Of a stretch of 64,000 nucleotides of DNA, positions 8,504 through 16,175 are shown one piece after another. A program made the translations under genes and the position numbers. Under the pieces are notes generated by a model, which did not search any database, was not told the origin of the DNA, and saw only the letters and a program-made list of their open reading frames with translations. The stretch covers positions 496,001-560,000 of the forward strand of contig CAWBSY010000011.1 in assembly GCA_963791575.1 (NCBI GenBank), written 5' to 3'. Numbering within the stretch: position 1 is the first letter of the stretch; the number at the start of each line of letters is the position of its first letter. The stretch is from JAOAPG01 sp963791575. Lineage in GTDB: Bacteria > Acidobacteriota > Terriglobia > Terriglobales > Acidobacteriaceae.

Positions 8504-8532
8504 ATTCTAGAGATAAGCCCGCAAAAACACAA
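8504..8532 (-). promoter_or_regulatory. promoter of the isc operon
   Basis: In gene orientation: -35 TTGTGT (8532-8527), a 17-base spacer and -10 TAGAAT (8509-8504). The expected start near 8497 is inside the IscR-like operator and gives a leader of about 25 bases. Confidence 0.65.
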
Positions 8533-8671
8533 CCCTTTACGTCAAATGGTGGAAATCGCCGGGTGAGCTGTAACGCGCTGTATTCGAGCGGTTTAGAGGT
8601 CGTTAGTAGCGATTGCCACTCGAAACGTTGGGTAATCGCTCCTCAACCGTAGAATTTTAATGAATGAGCAC

Positions 8672-8699
8672 TTGACATCCTCTATAGGCACGCTAAAAT
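8672..8699 (+). promoter_or_regulatory. sigma-70-type promoter
   Basis: A perfect -35 TTGACA (8672-8677), a 16-base spacer and -10 TAAAAT (8694-8699). The predicted start near 8706 lies about 57 bases upstream of the small gene at 8763. Confidence 0.65.
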
Positions 8700-8762
8700 A
8701 CGGCAAAATTCCGGCGAAAATCACTTCCAGCCCTCTCGGGCAAGAATCAGTATTCCGGACCT

Positions 8763-8987
8763 ATGACGCCCATCCCGCCGACACGAACTCCAGATACGAG
8801 TGCCCAGAGCGCAAGAAGCGAAGAATCGCGCGCGAATAAGCCGCCTTGCAAACACCCACGTGTGCAAATTGTGGCCCGCGACGAAGATTCTGAATACGTA
8901 GAGTGCCTGGAATGCCGCGAGGTATTCGAGTCTAGTGAGTTCAAGGACATGGCCATCGAAGAGACTAAGTTGCAGAATGAATCCTGA
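8763..8987 (+). CDS. small hypothetical protein with clustered Cys residues
   Basis: A 74-residue product. The first 25 residues are Pro/Ser/Arg-rich and probably disordered. The rest carries CKHPRVQIVARD and ECLECREVF, a Cys-x-His plus Cys-x2-Cys arrangement compatible with a small zinc ribbon. A strong promoter precedes it, and the ORF is oriented away from the isc operon. I do not recognise a named family; a zinc-binding role is an inference from the cysteines. Confidence 0.55.
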   Translation: MTPIPPTRTPDTSAQSARSEESRANKPPCKHPRVQIVARDEDSEYVECLECREVFESSEFKDMAIEETKLQNES

Positions 8988-9170
8988 GTGCCTTCCCGCA
9001 CTTCCCTGAATATAAAGACTTTGTAAGTCCTAATCTTCGTGACACCATCGGGCACTCCGCAGTGACAAAGGTAACTTCCGCAAATGCCTTTCCGGTTGTG
9101 AACTGGCTGTCCCCTTGCTATCGTCACTGCTAACAACAGGGCCTGTCCGCAAATTTCCCCGGAGAATTCA

Positions 9171-9569
9171 ATGCCTCTCGTTGCGCTGGTAGTGGACGAT
9201 TCCATGCTGATTCGTCACACCGTATGTCGATTCCTCGAAGAACGGGGCTTCGCGGTGGAATCGGCAGCCAATGGTCACGAGGCTCTCGAAGCTCTACAGC
9301 GTAAGCGGCCGGACATCATCATCACCGATATGCAAATGCCCAAGATGGGTGGCAGCCAGCTGATCACTGCTCTCAAAGAAAATCCGGACACCGCGAACAT
9401 TCCCGTCGTCATTGTCGCCGGAAAGCACAGCGGCTTTGACAAACATGAGAAGCGCGCGAACGTCATCATTTTTAAAGATATTGATATTGAAGAACAGTTA
9501 GGCAAGGCGATCGACGTCACCTTGGGAATACCTGCCGCAAAGGGAAAAGGTGCGGGAGCTAAGAGCTAA
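9171..9569 (+). CDS. single-domain response regulator (receiver only)
   Basis: A 132-residue CheY-like receiver with no output domain. Asp9 and Asp10 form the metal-binding acidic pair, Asp53 is the phosphoacceptor (DIIITDMQMP) and Lys102 is the conserved lysine (FKDIDI). The usual switch Ser/Thr at the end of beta 4 appears to be Ala83 (PVVIVAGKH), which may alter phosphorylation-dependent switching. The C-terminal tail is Lys/Gly/Ala-rich. No histidine kinase is adjacent, so the partner is unknown. An AGGAG-like sequence (cggagaatt) precedes ATG 9171. Confidence 0.88.
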   Translation: MPLVALVVDDSMLIRHTVCRFLEERGFAVESAANGHEALEALQRKRPDIIITDMQMPKMGGSQLITALKENPDTANIPVVIVAGKHSGFDKHEKRANVIIFKDIDIEEQLGKAIDVTLGIPAAKGKGAGAKS

Positions 9570-9589
9570 AAGCTGTTAGCTGTTAGCTT

Positions 9590-10740
9590 TCATCTCAACA
9601 CCATTCCCGCCTCCGCCGAGAAACCTGCCTCAGCGAAATCTTTACAACGAAATTTCGGATACGCTGCCGCCGCAATCATCGCCGCATTGTCGGTTGAGAG
9701 CGGACGCGACGGGAAGTACGCGGGTAATCCTTCCTTGGCTGCTTCTTGTTCGAACTCTCGCCTCAGTTCGCTATTCGCCGCAACTCCTCCGCTCACGAAT
9801 AAGGTTTCAACGTTATACTCACGCGCCGCGGCCAGGGTCTTAATAATAAGATCCTCGACCATCGTCCGTTGAAAAGACGCCACTAGATCGAGCACTGTCC
9901 GATCACAAAGTGACAGATAATCTTCCAAGCGAGGTTTCTGAATTTCGCCGAGCGCTTTTCGTCGCTCATCAATGCTGGCTTGCATACCATGCGTTTCGAC
10001 GTAACGCAGCACTGCGGTCTTGATCCCGCTGTAAGAAAAATCAAAACGCGGACGATCGGTCGAACTGACTGCGACCGGTATCTTTCCGATCACGATTTTT
10101 CAGATGTGGCAGCGAGAATTTTACGGCTCTAGCGTCGCCATGTTTTGAAAGCTGATCGATGATCGGGCCGCCCGGATATCCCAATGCCAGCAGCTTGGCA
10201 ACTTTATCGAATGCCTCTCCCGCCGCGTCGTCGCGCGTATGGCCGATATTCTCGTAGGACCAACGCCCCTCCCGCTGCTCAGCAAGATAAAGGTGCGTGT
10301 GTCCGCCTGAAACTACCAGAGCCGAGTATCGGAAACCGCAGTTCGTGATTGCCCTTGCGTCGTTCCTCCAATAGAACCGCATGGATGTGACCTTCGATGT
10401 GATTGACAGAGATCAGCGGCTTCTCGAGAGCGAAAGCCAAAGCCTTGGCATAGCTAATCCCAACCATAAGCGCGCCTGCGAGGCCGGGTCCCTGCGTGAC
10501 CGCCAAAGCGTCCACCGATCGATAAGTGTGGCCCGCGTCCGATAAAGCTTTGCGAACCACAGGCACAATCGCCCGCAAGTGCTCGCGTGAGGCGAGCTCC
10601 GGAACAACGCCACCATAAGGCTGATGCATAGCGATCTGCGAGAAGACGACATTGGAGACGATCTCCTCGCCCGAGCGAACTACGGCCGCGGCCGTTTCAT
10701 CGCAGGAAGTCTCAATGCCGAGAATGTTGATGTCAGGCAC
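9590..10740 (-). CDS. tsaD: tRNA N6-adenosine threonylcarbamoyltransferase TsaD (two frameshifts)
   Basis: TsaD transfers the threonylcarbamoyl group to A37 of ANN-decoding tRNAs. A GTG start at 10740 gives the canonical N-terminus (PDINILGIETSCDETAAAV). The metal-binding HIEGH is at residues 114-118. ALVVSGGHTHLYL and RPRFDFSYSGIKTAVLRY follow in other frames. Breaks lie near 10325 (between RFPIL and SALVVSGG) and between about 10040 and 10105, where an AAAAA run at 10096-10100 is a likely error site. Pieces are 10740-10325, 10325-about 10090 and about 10090-9590. The gene is normally essential and single copy, so sequencing error is the best explanation. Confidence 0.88.
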
Positions 10741-10831
10741 GAGTCTAAGTTTAACGCGCCAGTGCACGTGCGGAAAACGGTCATGCCCTGATTGCATTGA
10801 GAATAGATTGAGCTTGGACCGAAATATGGGA

Positions 10832-11020
10832 TTAGCTTTGTTGCCCCGGGTTGATAGTCGTGTCCGCCGGTTTCTCATCCGCTTTCATCGCGGATTTGAA
10901 TCCCCGAATGCCGTCTCCAATTCCCTTCCCCAGTTCCGGCAATTTCTTCGGTCCAAATACCAGCAATGCAATTCCGAAAACGACTAATAGATGCATGGGT
11001 TGAAACAATCCTTCAAACAT
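10832..11020 (-). CDS. tatA: TatA, twin-arginine translocase subunit
   Basis: A 62-residue protein with the TatA/E pattern: a short N-terminal membrane helix (LLVVFGIALLVF), the FGPKKLPELGKGIGDGIRGFK amphipathic helix and a polar C-terminal tail. TatA forms the variable pore of the Tat pathway that exports folded proteins. No tatB or tatC is next to it. The gene upstream on the same strand encodes a protein whose corrected N-terminus has a twin-arginine motif, so one of its possible clients is its neighbour. Confidence 0.92.
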   Translation of the reverse strand: MFEGLFQPMHLLVVFGIALLVFGPKKLPELGKGIGDGIRGFKSAMKADEKPADTTINPGQQS

Positions 11021-11131
11021 AAAACACTCCTGAATTTGTCTTGTAAATTTTCAGCAGATAAAAAAGCAGGCGCTGCAACCAGGTTCTGCTCCAGCGCCCG
11101 CCATGAGACGAGTTGTTTGAAAGTGCTCGAC

Positions 11132-12327
11132 TTAAAATCCGCGTTGGGCCGCATCCGCTGCTCTCGCCAAATCGCGGATGAATTGAAAGAACTGCGGTGA
11201 CTGTCCAGCAAAAAGACCGCTAGCAGTAAGGAATTTCACCACTCCCATTGCTGCCCCGATTGTTTCGTCGGCCGAACAATCGAGCAGGCTGGGAATTTCG
11301 TACTCAGGAACGGACAGGGTTCGGGCATGATCAGGTTCGACTGCAACGACTCAGGCTGGGGGATATCGGCGGTCAAGTCAGGAAAAGTTACAGAAGACCC
11401 GGTAACTGGATCGACATCGGTCAAAGGCACGGTATTGCCTGCCTTGTCTTGCCAGGTCTGGAAATGCATCGCTTCAGTCGGGCCGATGCTCAGGACCACT
11501 CGCAACGCTTCCACATCGTTTACTCTCTGCGCTAGTTGCGGATACAAGCTGGTTCCACCCTGTTCAATCGCGCAGAAGTGAAATCCCGCGGTGAATGCAA
11601 TTGCTTTCAGATGGTCAGGGAACGTCGAAAGGCGCGACCGTCGCGGGGCCGAGTAGATCGTCGTCAGTTCGAGGAATAGCAGTTCGATTCACGATCGTGA
11701 CTGCCTGGGGAAAAGTCGCATGGGCGATATCCGGATTTTGCGTGCTGCTGCGGTACCGCGTCCAGAAGCTCGTATCCACAGTCAGACTCATCAGATTCGT
11801 GAGGCGCCCGAGTTGCTTTGCTCCAGTGGCCTTGCTGCTGGGCAGAGTGCGGAACACATCAAGATTGACCGGACTCGCACCTCGCGAGACCAGATAAGCA
11901 TTGATGAACTGTTCATGACTTAGCTCATCATCCGTATTGTCATGAATATATTGCGCCATGTCGCCATCGAGAATAGCCAGCGCTTTCTGGTAAGCAGGGC
12001 TGCCGCCGTTCACGCCTTGCTCTTCGGCGTCCTGGATCCCTCCAAGTTCGGTATATTGCAGCCACAGATCGCTTTCAATAATTTCTGCAGCCGACAAGAA
12101 TTGCAGGATTGCTGCGTCCCCGGCGCTGAGTTTGCCTTTGCTTTGCGCAATCTGTGCTGCGCTTTCGGTTCCCAGTAGCGCACCGGCTGAGACGGCGATG
12201 CCGGCCATGCCAACGCCTTTCAGGAATGAACGCCGGTTGCGATCACTTTGTAGAGTCTGTTTTTGTTTTTGTCGATGTATGGACTTGTTTCAAGTAGAGC
12301 TGTAGAGGGGGTGTCTTCGCTTTTCAT
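11132..12327 (-). CDS. Tat-exported ferritin-like domain protein (three frameshifts)
   Basis: Reconstructed from four reading-frame pieces. ATG 12327 begins MKSEDTPSTALLETSPYIDK. After a shift at 12250-12290 (A-rich runs) comes SDRNRRSFLKGVGMAGIAVS, a twin-arginine signal. The body (LSAGDAAILQFLSAAEIIESDLW, then DDELSHEQFINAYL) has the Glu/His helices of ferritin-like proteins. A shift near 11625 leads to PDHLKAIAFTAGFHFCAIEQ and EAMHFQTW. A third, near 11300, leads to SADETIGAAMGVVKFL and the end FIRDLARAADAAQRGF at 11132. The total is about 398 codons. Metal binding is a family-based inference; the substrate is unknown. The longest uninterrupted parts are 12208-11615 and 11547-11236. Confidence 0.75.
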
Positions 12328-12626
12328 ATTCGCCGCTCCAATTTCGTAAGAAAATTCTGTGATCCGGCCTTTGCTTTGATCCACAGTACTTGCAGGCTAC
12401 GGCGGAGGGATATGAGGGGTTGTCAACTGGCCGTCACAAGTTTGTAAGATATTTGTGTGGGAAAGCGTAAGTAGCTTCTTGGTCGGATCAGAGCTTCACG
12501 TGGAAGTACAACAGCATAGGGACGGGGATGTTAAAGATACAAAAACGGCTGAAAGTATCTTTAGCAAAGTTATAGAGAGAACAGGAGTATCGTTAGCTTT
12601 TTTGCAAACCGCACTACTCTTTGGTT
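12328..12626. other. intergenic region without recognised gene
   Basis: About 300 bases between divergent genes (the ferritin-like gene and the nucleotidyltransferase). I see no convincing ORF, RNA or strong promoter; short ORFs here overlap the nucleotidyltransferase out of frame. Confidence 0.4.
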
Positions 12627-13403
12627 ATGACCGATATTCTTCAAGACATCGAGGCTTCAGGTTTTCTTTATACGGACCGTCTCATTCACATCTTCGTCGG
12701 CGGATCAGAACTTCACGGAGCCAAGGTCCTTGGCACTGATGATATCGATATCTATGGCATCTACATTGAACCGCCCGAGATCGCGCTTGGCTTGGAATCT
12801 TTGCCGCACTTTGTCTGGTCCACTGCCGGAGATGACCGGCGAAACGGCCCTAACGACATAGACGTTACGCTTTATTCACTTAAGAGATGGGCAGCATTGG
12901 CATGCAAGGGAAATCCGACAGCCTTGCATTTTCTTTTTGCAGCGAATCTCATTAAGAACGAGGTGTGGCAACAAATTCTGCTTAGCAAAGATGTTTTTCT
13001 GGCGCAAACCTGTGCCAGACAGTTTATCGGATTCGCCGATGACCAACTCAAACGCATGACCGGGCAGAAAGGGCACGGTAAAAAAGGCCAGCGTCCAGAG
13101 ATTGAAGAAAAGCTTGGATACGACGTGAAGGCGGCGATGCACACAATTCGGCTTCTTTACGAATGCAAGGAACTCCTCGCTGAAGGCCAGATTACCTTGC
13201 CACGGCCCGAGCGTGATTTGCTTATCGAGGTCAGAACTGGCAAACATCCGATGGAGAAAATCATCGAAATGGCTAGCGAACTGTTTGCCGAATGCGAAAC
13301 CCTGTCAACCAAGTCTCCTCTTGCAACAGAAGTCGATCGGAGGAGGATATCGAAACTCGTGTCCGATTGCTACCGCCAGGCTTGGATTTTACGTGAATGT
13401 TAA
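12627..13403 (+). CDS. nucleotidyltransferase superfamily protein (YcgL/COG3541-like)
   Basis: A 258-residue protein with a Pol-beta-type nucleotidyltransferase signature near the N-terminus: FVGGSELHGAKVLGTDDIDIYGIYI has the Gly-Ser helix followed by the Asp-x-Asp metal pair. This resembles the predicted nucleotidyltransferase family that includes phage and bacterial YcgL-like proteins. ATG 12627 is preferred over TTG 12621. The stop codon overlaps the cca start by 7 bases, so cca is probably translated by coupling. The nucleotide donor and acceptor are unknown; the overlap suggests, without proving, a link to RNA 3'-end metabolism. Confidence 0.75.
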   Translation: MTDILQDIEASGFLYTDRLIHIFVGGSELHGAKVLGTDDIDIYGIYIEPPEIALGLESLPHFVWSTAGDDRRNGPNDIDVTLYSLKRWAALACKGNPTALHFLFAANLIKNEVWQQILLSKDVFLAQTCARQFIGFADDQLKRMTGQKGHGKKGQRPEIEEKLGYDVKAAMHTIRLLYECKELLAEGQITLPRPERDLLIEVRTGKHPMEKIIEMASELFAECETLSTKSPLATEVDRRRISKLVSDCYRQAWILREC

Positions 13404-14905
13404 AAGACTTCGCCATTTCGATCATCCGCATTCTGCGTGAGCACGGCCATCAAGCCTATCTTTGCGGGGGATGCGTGCGTGACTTGCTGCTTGGCCGCGA
13501 GCCCGCCGACTATGACGTCACCACCGACGCAACTCCTGATCAAGTGATGCGAATTTTCCCCGAGACATATGCCGTGGGCGCGCAATTCGGGGTTGTTCTG
13601 GTTCCAACTCCTATTGGACAAGCAAGTAATGAACGTAAACAAAACCTTGTCATCCCGAGCGAAGCCCGAGTTGCTTCAAGCAACGAGGGCGAGTCGAGGG
13701 ACCTGCTATTAGCTCGTCCTGACTCTCTCTCTCACGGTGATTCCGGAGCGGAACTATCCAACAAGGAATCTTCTGTTCGCTCAACCCCGTATCAGACAAA
13801 ATCCCTCTCTGTCGAAGTCGCTACCTTTCGTAGCGATGTTGGATATTCCGACGGGCGCCATCCCGACGAGGTTCTCTTTACCAAAGATCCACGCGAAGAT
13901 GTCCAACGACGCGACTTCACCATTAATGGCCTGCTGCTTGATCCCCTATCCAACCAAGTTCTCGATTTCGTTGAAGGACGCAAAGATCTCGAATCCGGAA
14001 TCATTCGAGCCATTGGCGATCCCGAACTTCGTTTCAGCGAAGACAAGCTGCGAATGCTGCGGGCCGTACGCTTTGCTGCGCGCTTCGGATACGTGATTGA
14101 CCCAGCAACTTTGAAAGCCATTCAGAAGCTAGCTCCGCAAATTCATCAGGTATCACGCGAGCGGGTGCGAGACGAACTTACAAAGATGCTGACCGAAGGC
14201 CACGCGCGAGATGCGTTTCTTCTGCTCGATGAAACTGGATTGCTGCACGAATTGTTGCCCGAAGTGGAAGCGATGAAAGGAGTTGAGCAGCCTCCGCAAT
14301 ATCATCCTGAGGGAGACGTTTTCGTTCATACACTGCTTTTGCTGGAACAGTTGCCGCATCCCACTACCACGACACTCGCATGGGGTGCGTTGTTGCACGA
14401 TGTGGGGAAGCCTCCAACTTTTCGTGTCGCTCCTGATCGCATTCGTTTTGATAACCACGTCGATGTTGGAGTCAAAATGGCAGAGGCGATCCTGCGGCGA
14501 TTACGATTTTCGAATACAGAGACCGAGCAGATTCTTGCACTTGTGGGCAATCACATGCGCTTCGGCGATGTCGAACGTATGAAAGACTCGACATTCAAGA
14601 GATTCGTGCGCATGCCGCGCTTCGATGAGCATTTGGAGTTGCATCGCCTCGATTGTCAATCGAGTCATAACAATTTAGCTCTCTACAACTTCACGCGCGA
14701 GAGGATGGCAGCAACTCCGCCCGCGGACATGAGCCCCGATCCACTAATCACGGGAAATGATTTGATTGCCGAAGGTTACGAGCCTGGACCGCGCTTCAAA
14801 GAGATTCTTTCCGCCGTTGAAGATGGTCAGCTCGACGGACACTTGCAATCGAAAGAAGCGGCAATGGAATTTGTACGCCACGAATTTCCGCTGGCAAGGG
14901 TCTAA
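13397..14905 (+). CDS. cca: CCA-adding tRNA nucleotidyltransferase / poly(A) polymerase family, with internal insertion
   Basis: A class II enzyme that builds or repairs the tRNA 3' CCA end. The head has LCGGCVRDLLLGREPADYDV, with Asp38 and Asp40 as catalytic acids; RRDFTINGLL is at 171-180. An HD domain follows (WGALLHDVGKPPT), as in bifunctional bacterial forms. Residues about 75-136 (13619-13804) interrupt the catalytic palm between VPTPIG and LSVEVATFRSD. They read VIPSEARVASSNEGESRDLL, which is the translation of a GTCATCCCGA-type intergenic repeat. The frame stays open across it, so a functional protein with a long loop is possible. ATG 13397 overlaps the upstream gene. Confidence 0.9.
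   Translation: MLKDFAISIIRILREHGHQAYLCGGCVRDLLLGREPADYDVTTDATPDQVMRIFPETYAVGAQFGVVLVPTPIGQASNERKQNLVIPSEARVASSNEGESRDLLLARPDSLSHGDSGAELSNKESSVRSTPYQTKSLSVEVATFRSDVGYSDGRHPDEVLFTKDPREDVQRRDFTINGLLLDPLSNQVLDFVEGRKDLESGIIRAIGDPELRFSEDKLRMLRAVRFAARFGYVIDPATLKAIQKLAPQIHQVSRERVRDELTKMLTEGHARDAFLLLDETGLLHELLPEVEAMKGVEQPPQYHPEGDVFVHTLLLLEQLPHPTTTTLAWGALLHDVGKPPTFRVAPDRIRFDNHVDVGVKMAEAILRRLRFSNTETEQILALVGNHMRFGDVERMKDSTFKRFVRMPRFDEHLELHRLDCQSSHNNLALYNFTRERMAATPPADMSPDPLITGNDLIAEGYEPGPRFKEILSAVEDGQLDGHLQSKEAAMEFVRHEFPLARV
13649..13708 (+). repeat. GTCATCCCGA-type interspersed repeat inside cca
   Basis: gtcatcccgagcgaagcccg is followed by a variable hairpin-like middle and cgagggacctgcta. The same opening and closing words occur on the minus strand at 34742-34785, outside any gene. 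This supports a mobile or interspersed repeat. Confidence 0.6.
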
Positions 14906-14988
14906 AGACGTCGAATTCTCATTTCAGGAAAAATCTTGTCAAGCCCCCTGGCAGCTCTTTTTTGAGTCAAGTAGCTGAATCTAAAACG

Positions 14989-14996
14989 AAAATAAT
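14989..14996 (+). repeat. left target site duplication of the IS element
   Basis: AAAATAAT immediately outside the left terminal repeat; the identical 8 bases lie at 17132-17139 outside the right end. Confidence 0.9.
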
Positions 14997-15020
14997 GGTA
15001 ATAATATACTTGACTCGCCC
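14997..15020 (+). repeat. left terminal inverted repeat
   Basis: It begins GGTAAT and continues AATATACTTGACTCGCCC. It is the inverse of 17108-17131, with mismatches at its third and sixth bases. Confidence 0.92.
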
Positions 15021-15038
15021 GTTCATTTCAGGTACATT
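15010..15038 (+). promoter_or_regulatory. transposase promoter, -35 inside the terminal repeat
   Basis: -35 TTGACT (15010-15015) lies within the inverted repeat, followed by a 17-base spacer and -10 TACATT (15033-15038). The predicted start falls at the ATG (15046), so the message may be leaderless. Confidence 0.5.
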
Positions 15039-15045
15039 CTTACTC

Positions 15046-16020
15046 ATGGAACGCACCAAGAGTTTCGAACCACAAAGCCTCCAAGAAGCGATTGTCTACT
15101 TCTCTGACCTCAATAACTGCATCGACTATCTGGCTGTCCGCCGATGGCCGAACGGTGTCATCTGCCCGAATTGCGGATCGCAGAAGGTCAGCTATAACGC
15201 CAAACGTCGCACTTGGAAGTGCTCCACTCATCATGCCAAGCGCGAGTTCTCTGTCAAGGTTGGAACCATCTACGAGGACAGCCCTATCAGCTTGGACAAA
15301 TGGCTTACCGCAACTTGGATGTTGACCAATTGCAAGAACGGAGTCAGCAGTTACGAGATAGCACGCGACTTGCGCGTTACTCAGAAGTCCGCATGGTTCA
15401 TGCTGCATCGTATTCGTCTCGCATTGCAGGATGAATTCTTTGGAAGCAAACTCGGAACCAATGGCGGAGAAGTTGAAGTTGACGAAACTTTCATCGGTGG
15501 CAAAGCGCGGAACATGCACAAGAACAAAAGACTCAAATTGAAAGTCCGCGAAGGAAATTGGGCGAAGACTATCGTCATGGGAATGCTGGAACGCGACGGG
15601 AAAGTTAAGGCGCAAGTCATTCCGAACCGCAAACGCCCCATCTGTGAGCAGGTTGTGCGCGAGAATATTCTTCCCGGCGCAAACGTCATCACTGACGAGC
15701 ATGTTGGCTACTTCGGAATCCATGAAGATTACGTTCATTCGATCATCAACCATCTTGAGCACTACGTTGACGGGCGAGTGCACACCAACGGAATTGAGAA
15801 CTTTTGGAGCTGCCTCAAGCGCGGATTGAATGGTACTTACGTTAGCGTCGAACCGTTCCATTTGTTTCGATACCTTGATGAGCAGATGTTTCGCTATAAC
15901 AACCGCAAGAACATGAACGATGCACAACGCTTCGATCTAGCTGTAACTCAGATCGTTGGTAAACGGCTAACCTTTGCCGAACTCACCGGAAAGAACGGAC
16001 AAACAACGACCATTCACTAA
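15046..16020 (+). CDS. IS1595 family transposase
   Basis: A 324-residue transposase with the IS1595/ISXO2 layout. An N-terminal zinc ribbon (CPNCGSQKVSY at 40-50, Cys59) is followed by a helix-turn-helix region. The catalytic core has Asp146 (VEVDETFIGGK), Asp217 (VITDEHVGYFG) and the HTNGIENFW motif (His246, Asn248, Glu251). ATG 15046 is chosen; longer in-frame starts such as 14962 would lie outside the element. The gene is intact and ends 3 bases into the convergent small ORF. It probably catalyses cut-and-paste movement of this element. Confidence 0.95.
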   Translation: MERTKSFEPQSLQEAIVYFSDLNNCIDYLAVRRWPNGVICPNCGSQKVSYNAKRRTWKCSTHHAKREFSVKVGTIYEDSPISLDKWLTATWMLTNCKNGVSSYEIARDLRVTQKSAWFMLHRIRLALQDEFFGSKLGTNGGEVEVDETFIGGKARNMHKNKRLKLKVREGNWAKTIVMGMLERDGKVKAQVIPNRKRPICEQVVRENILPGANVITDEHVGYFGIHEDYVHSIINHLEHYVDGRVHTNGIENFWSCLKRGLNGTYVSVEPFHLFRYLDEQMFRYNNRKNMNDAQRFDLAVTQIVGKRLTFAELTGKNGQTTTIH

Positions 16021-16175
16021 CCCTTTACGCGGGAAACGCGGGAAGCGGGCGAAGTCTTAGCCCGCTTTCCTTGCGCCCGCTTGCGTCTCCATTCCTTATC
16101 GCGCTTCTTAATTTCTTCGTGCGAGACTGACAGCAACTTGCGCACGACAGTATCGAATTTCTCGGCATCATTCAT
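16017..16175 (-). CDS. 52-residue basic protein coupled to the DUF3800 gene
   Basis: A short ORF starting MNDAEKFDTVVRKLLSVSHE, continuing with a very basic helix (EEIKKRDKEWRRKRAQGKRA) and a Ser/Lys tail. Its ATG overlaps the TGA of the DUF3800 gene as ATGA, a classic coupling arrangement. It ends against the transposase stop. The composition suggests a helical, nucleic-acid-binding or partner-binding protein; I recognise no characterised family. It is inside the IS element, so it moves with DUF3800. Confidence 0.65.
   Translation of the reverse strand: MNDAEKFDTVVRKLLSVSHEEIKKRDKEWRRKRAQGKRAKTSPASRVSRVKG
16043..16067. other. hairpin at the junction of convergent genes
   Basis: The stem AAGCGGGC / GCCCGCTT with a 9-base loop lies just after the transposase stop and within the small minus-strand ORF. 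There is no long T run, so terminator function is only possible. Confidence 0.4.

Noticed and set aside
12455..12739. 94-residue plus-strand ORF ahead of the nucleotidyltransferase
   Set aside because: Its 3' part is an alternate frame of the nucleotidyltransferase and its 5' part has no domain.
14962..14975. GAGTCAAGTAG, similar to the inner end of the IS terminal repeat, outside the left end
   Set aside because: Only about 10 bases match and the orientation and flanks do not form a second end; the true end is fixed by the 8-bp duplication.
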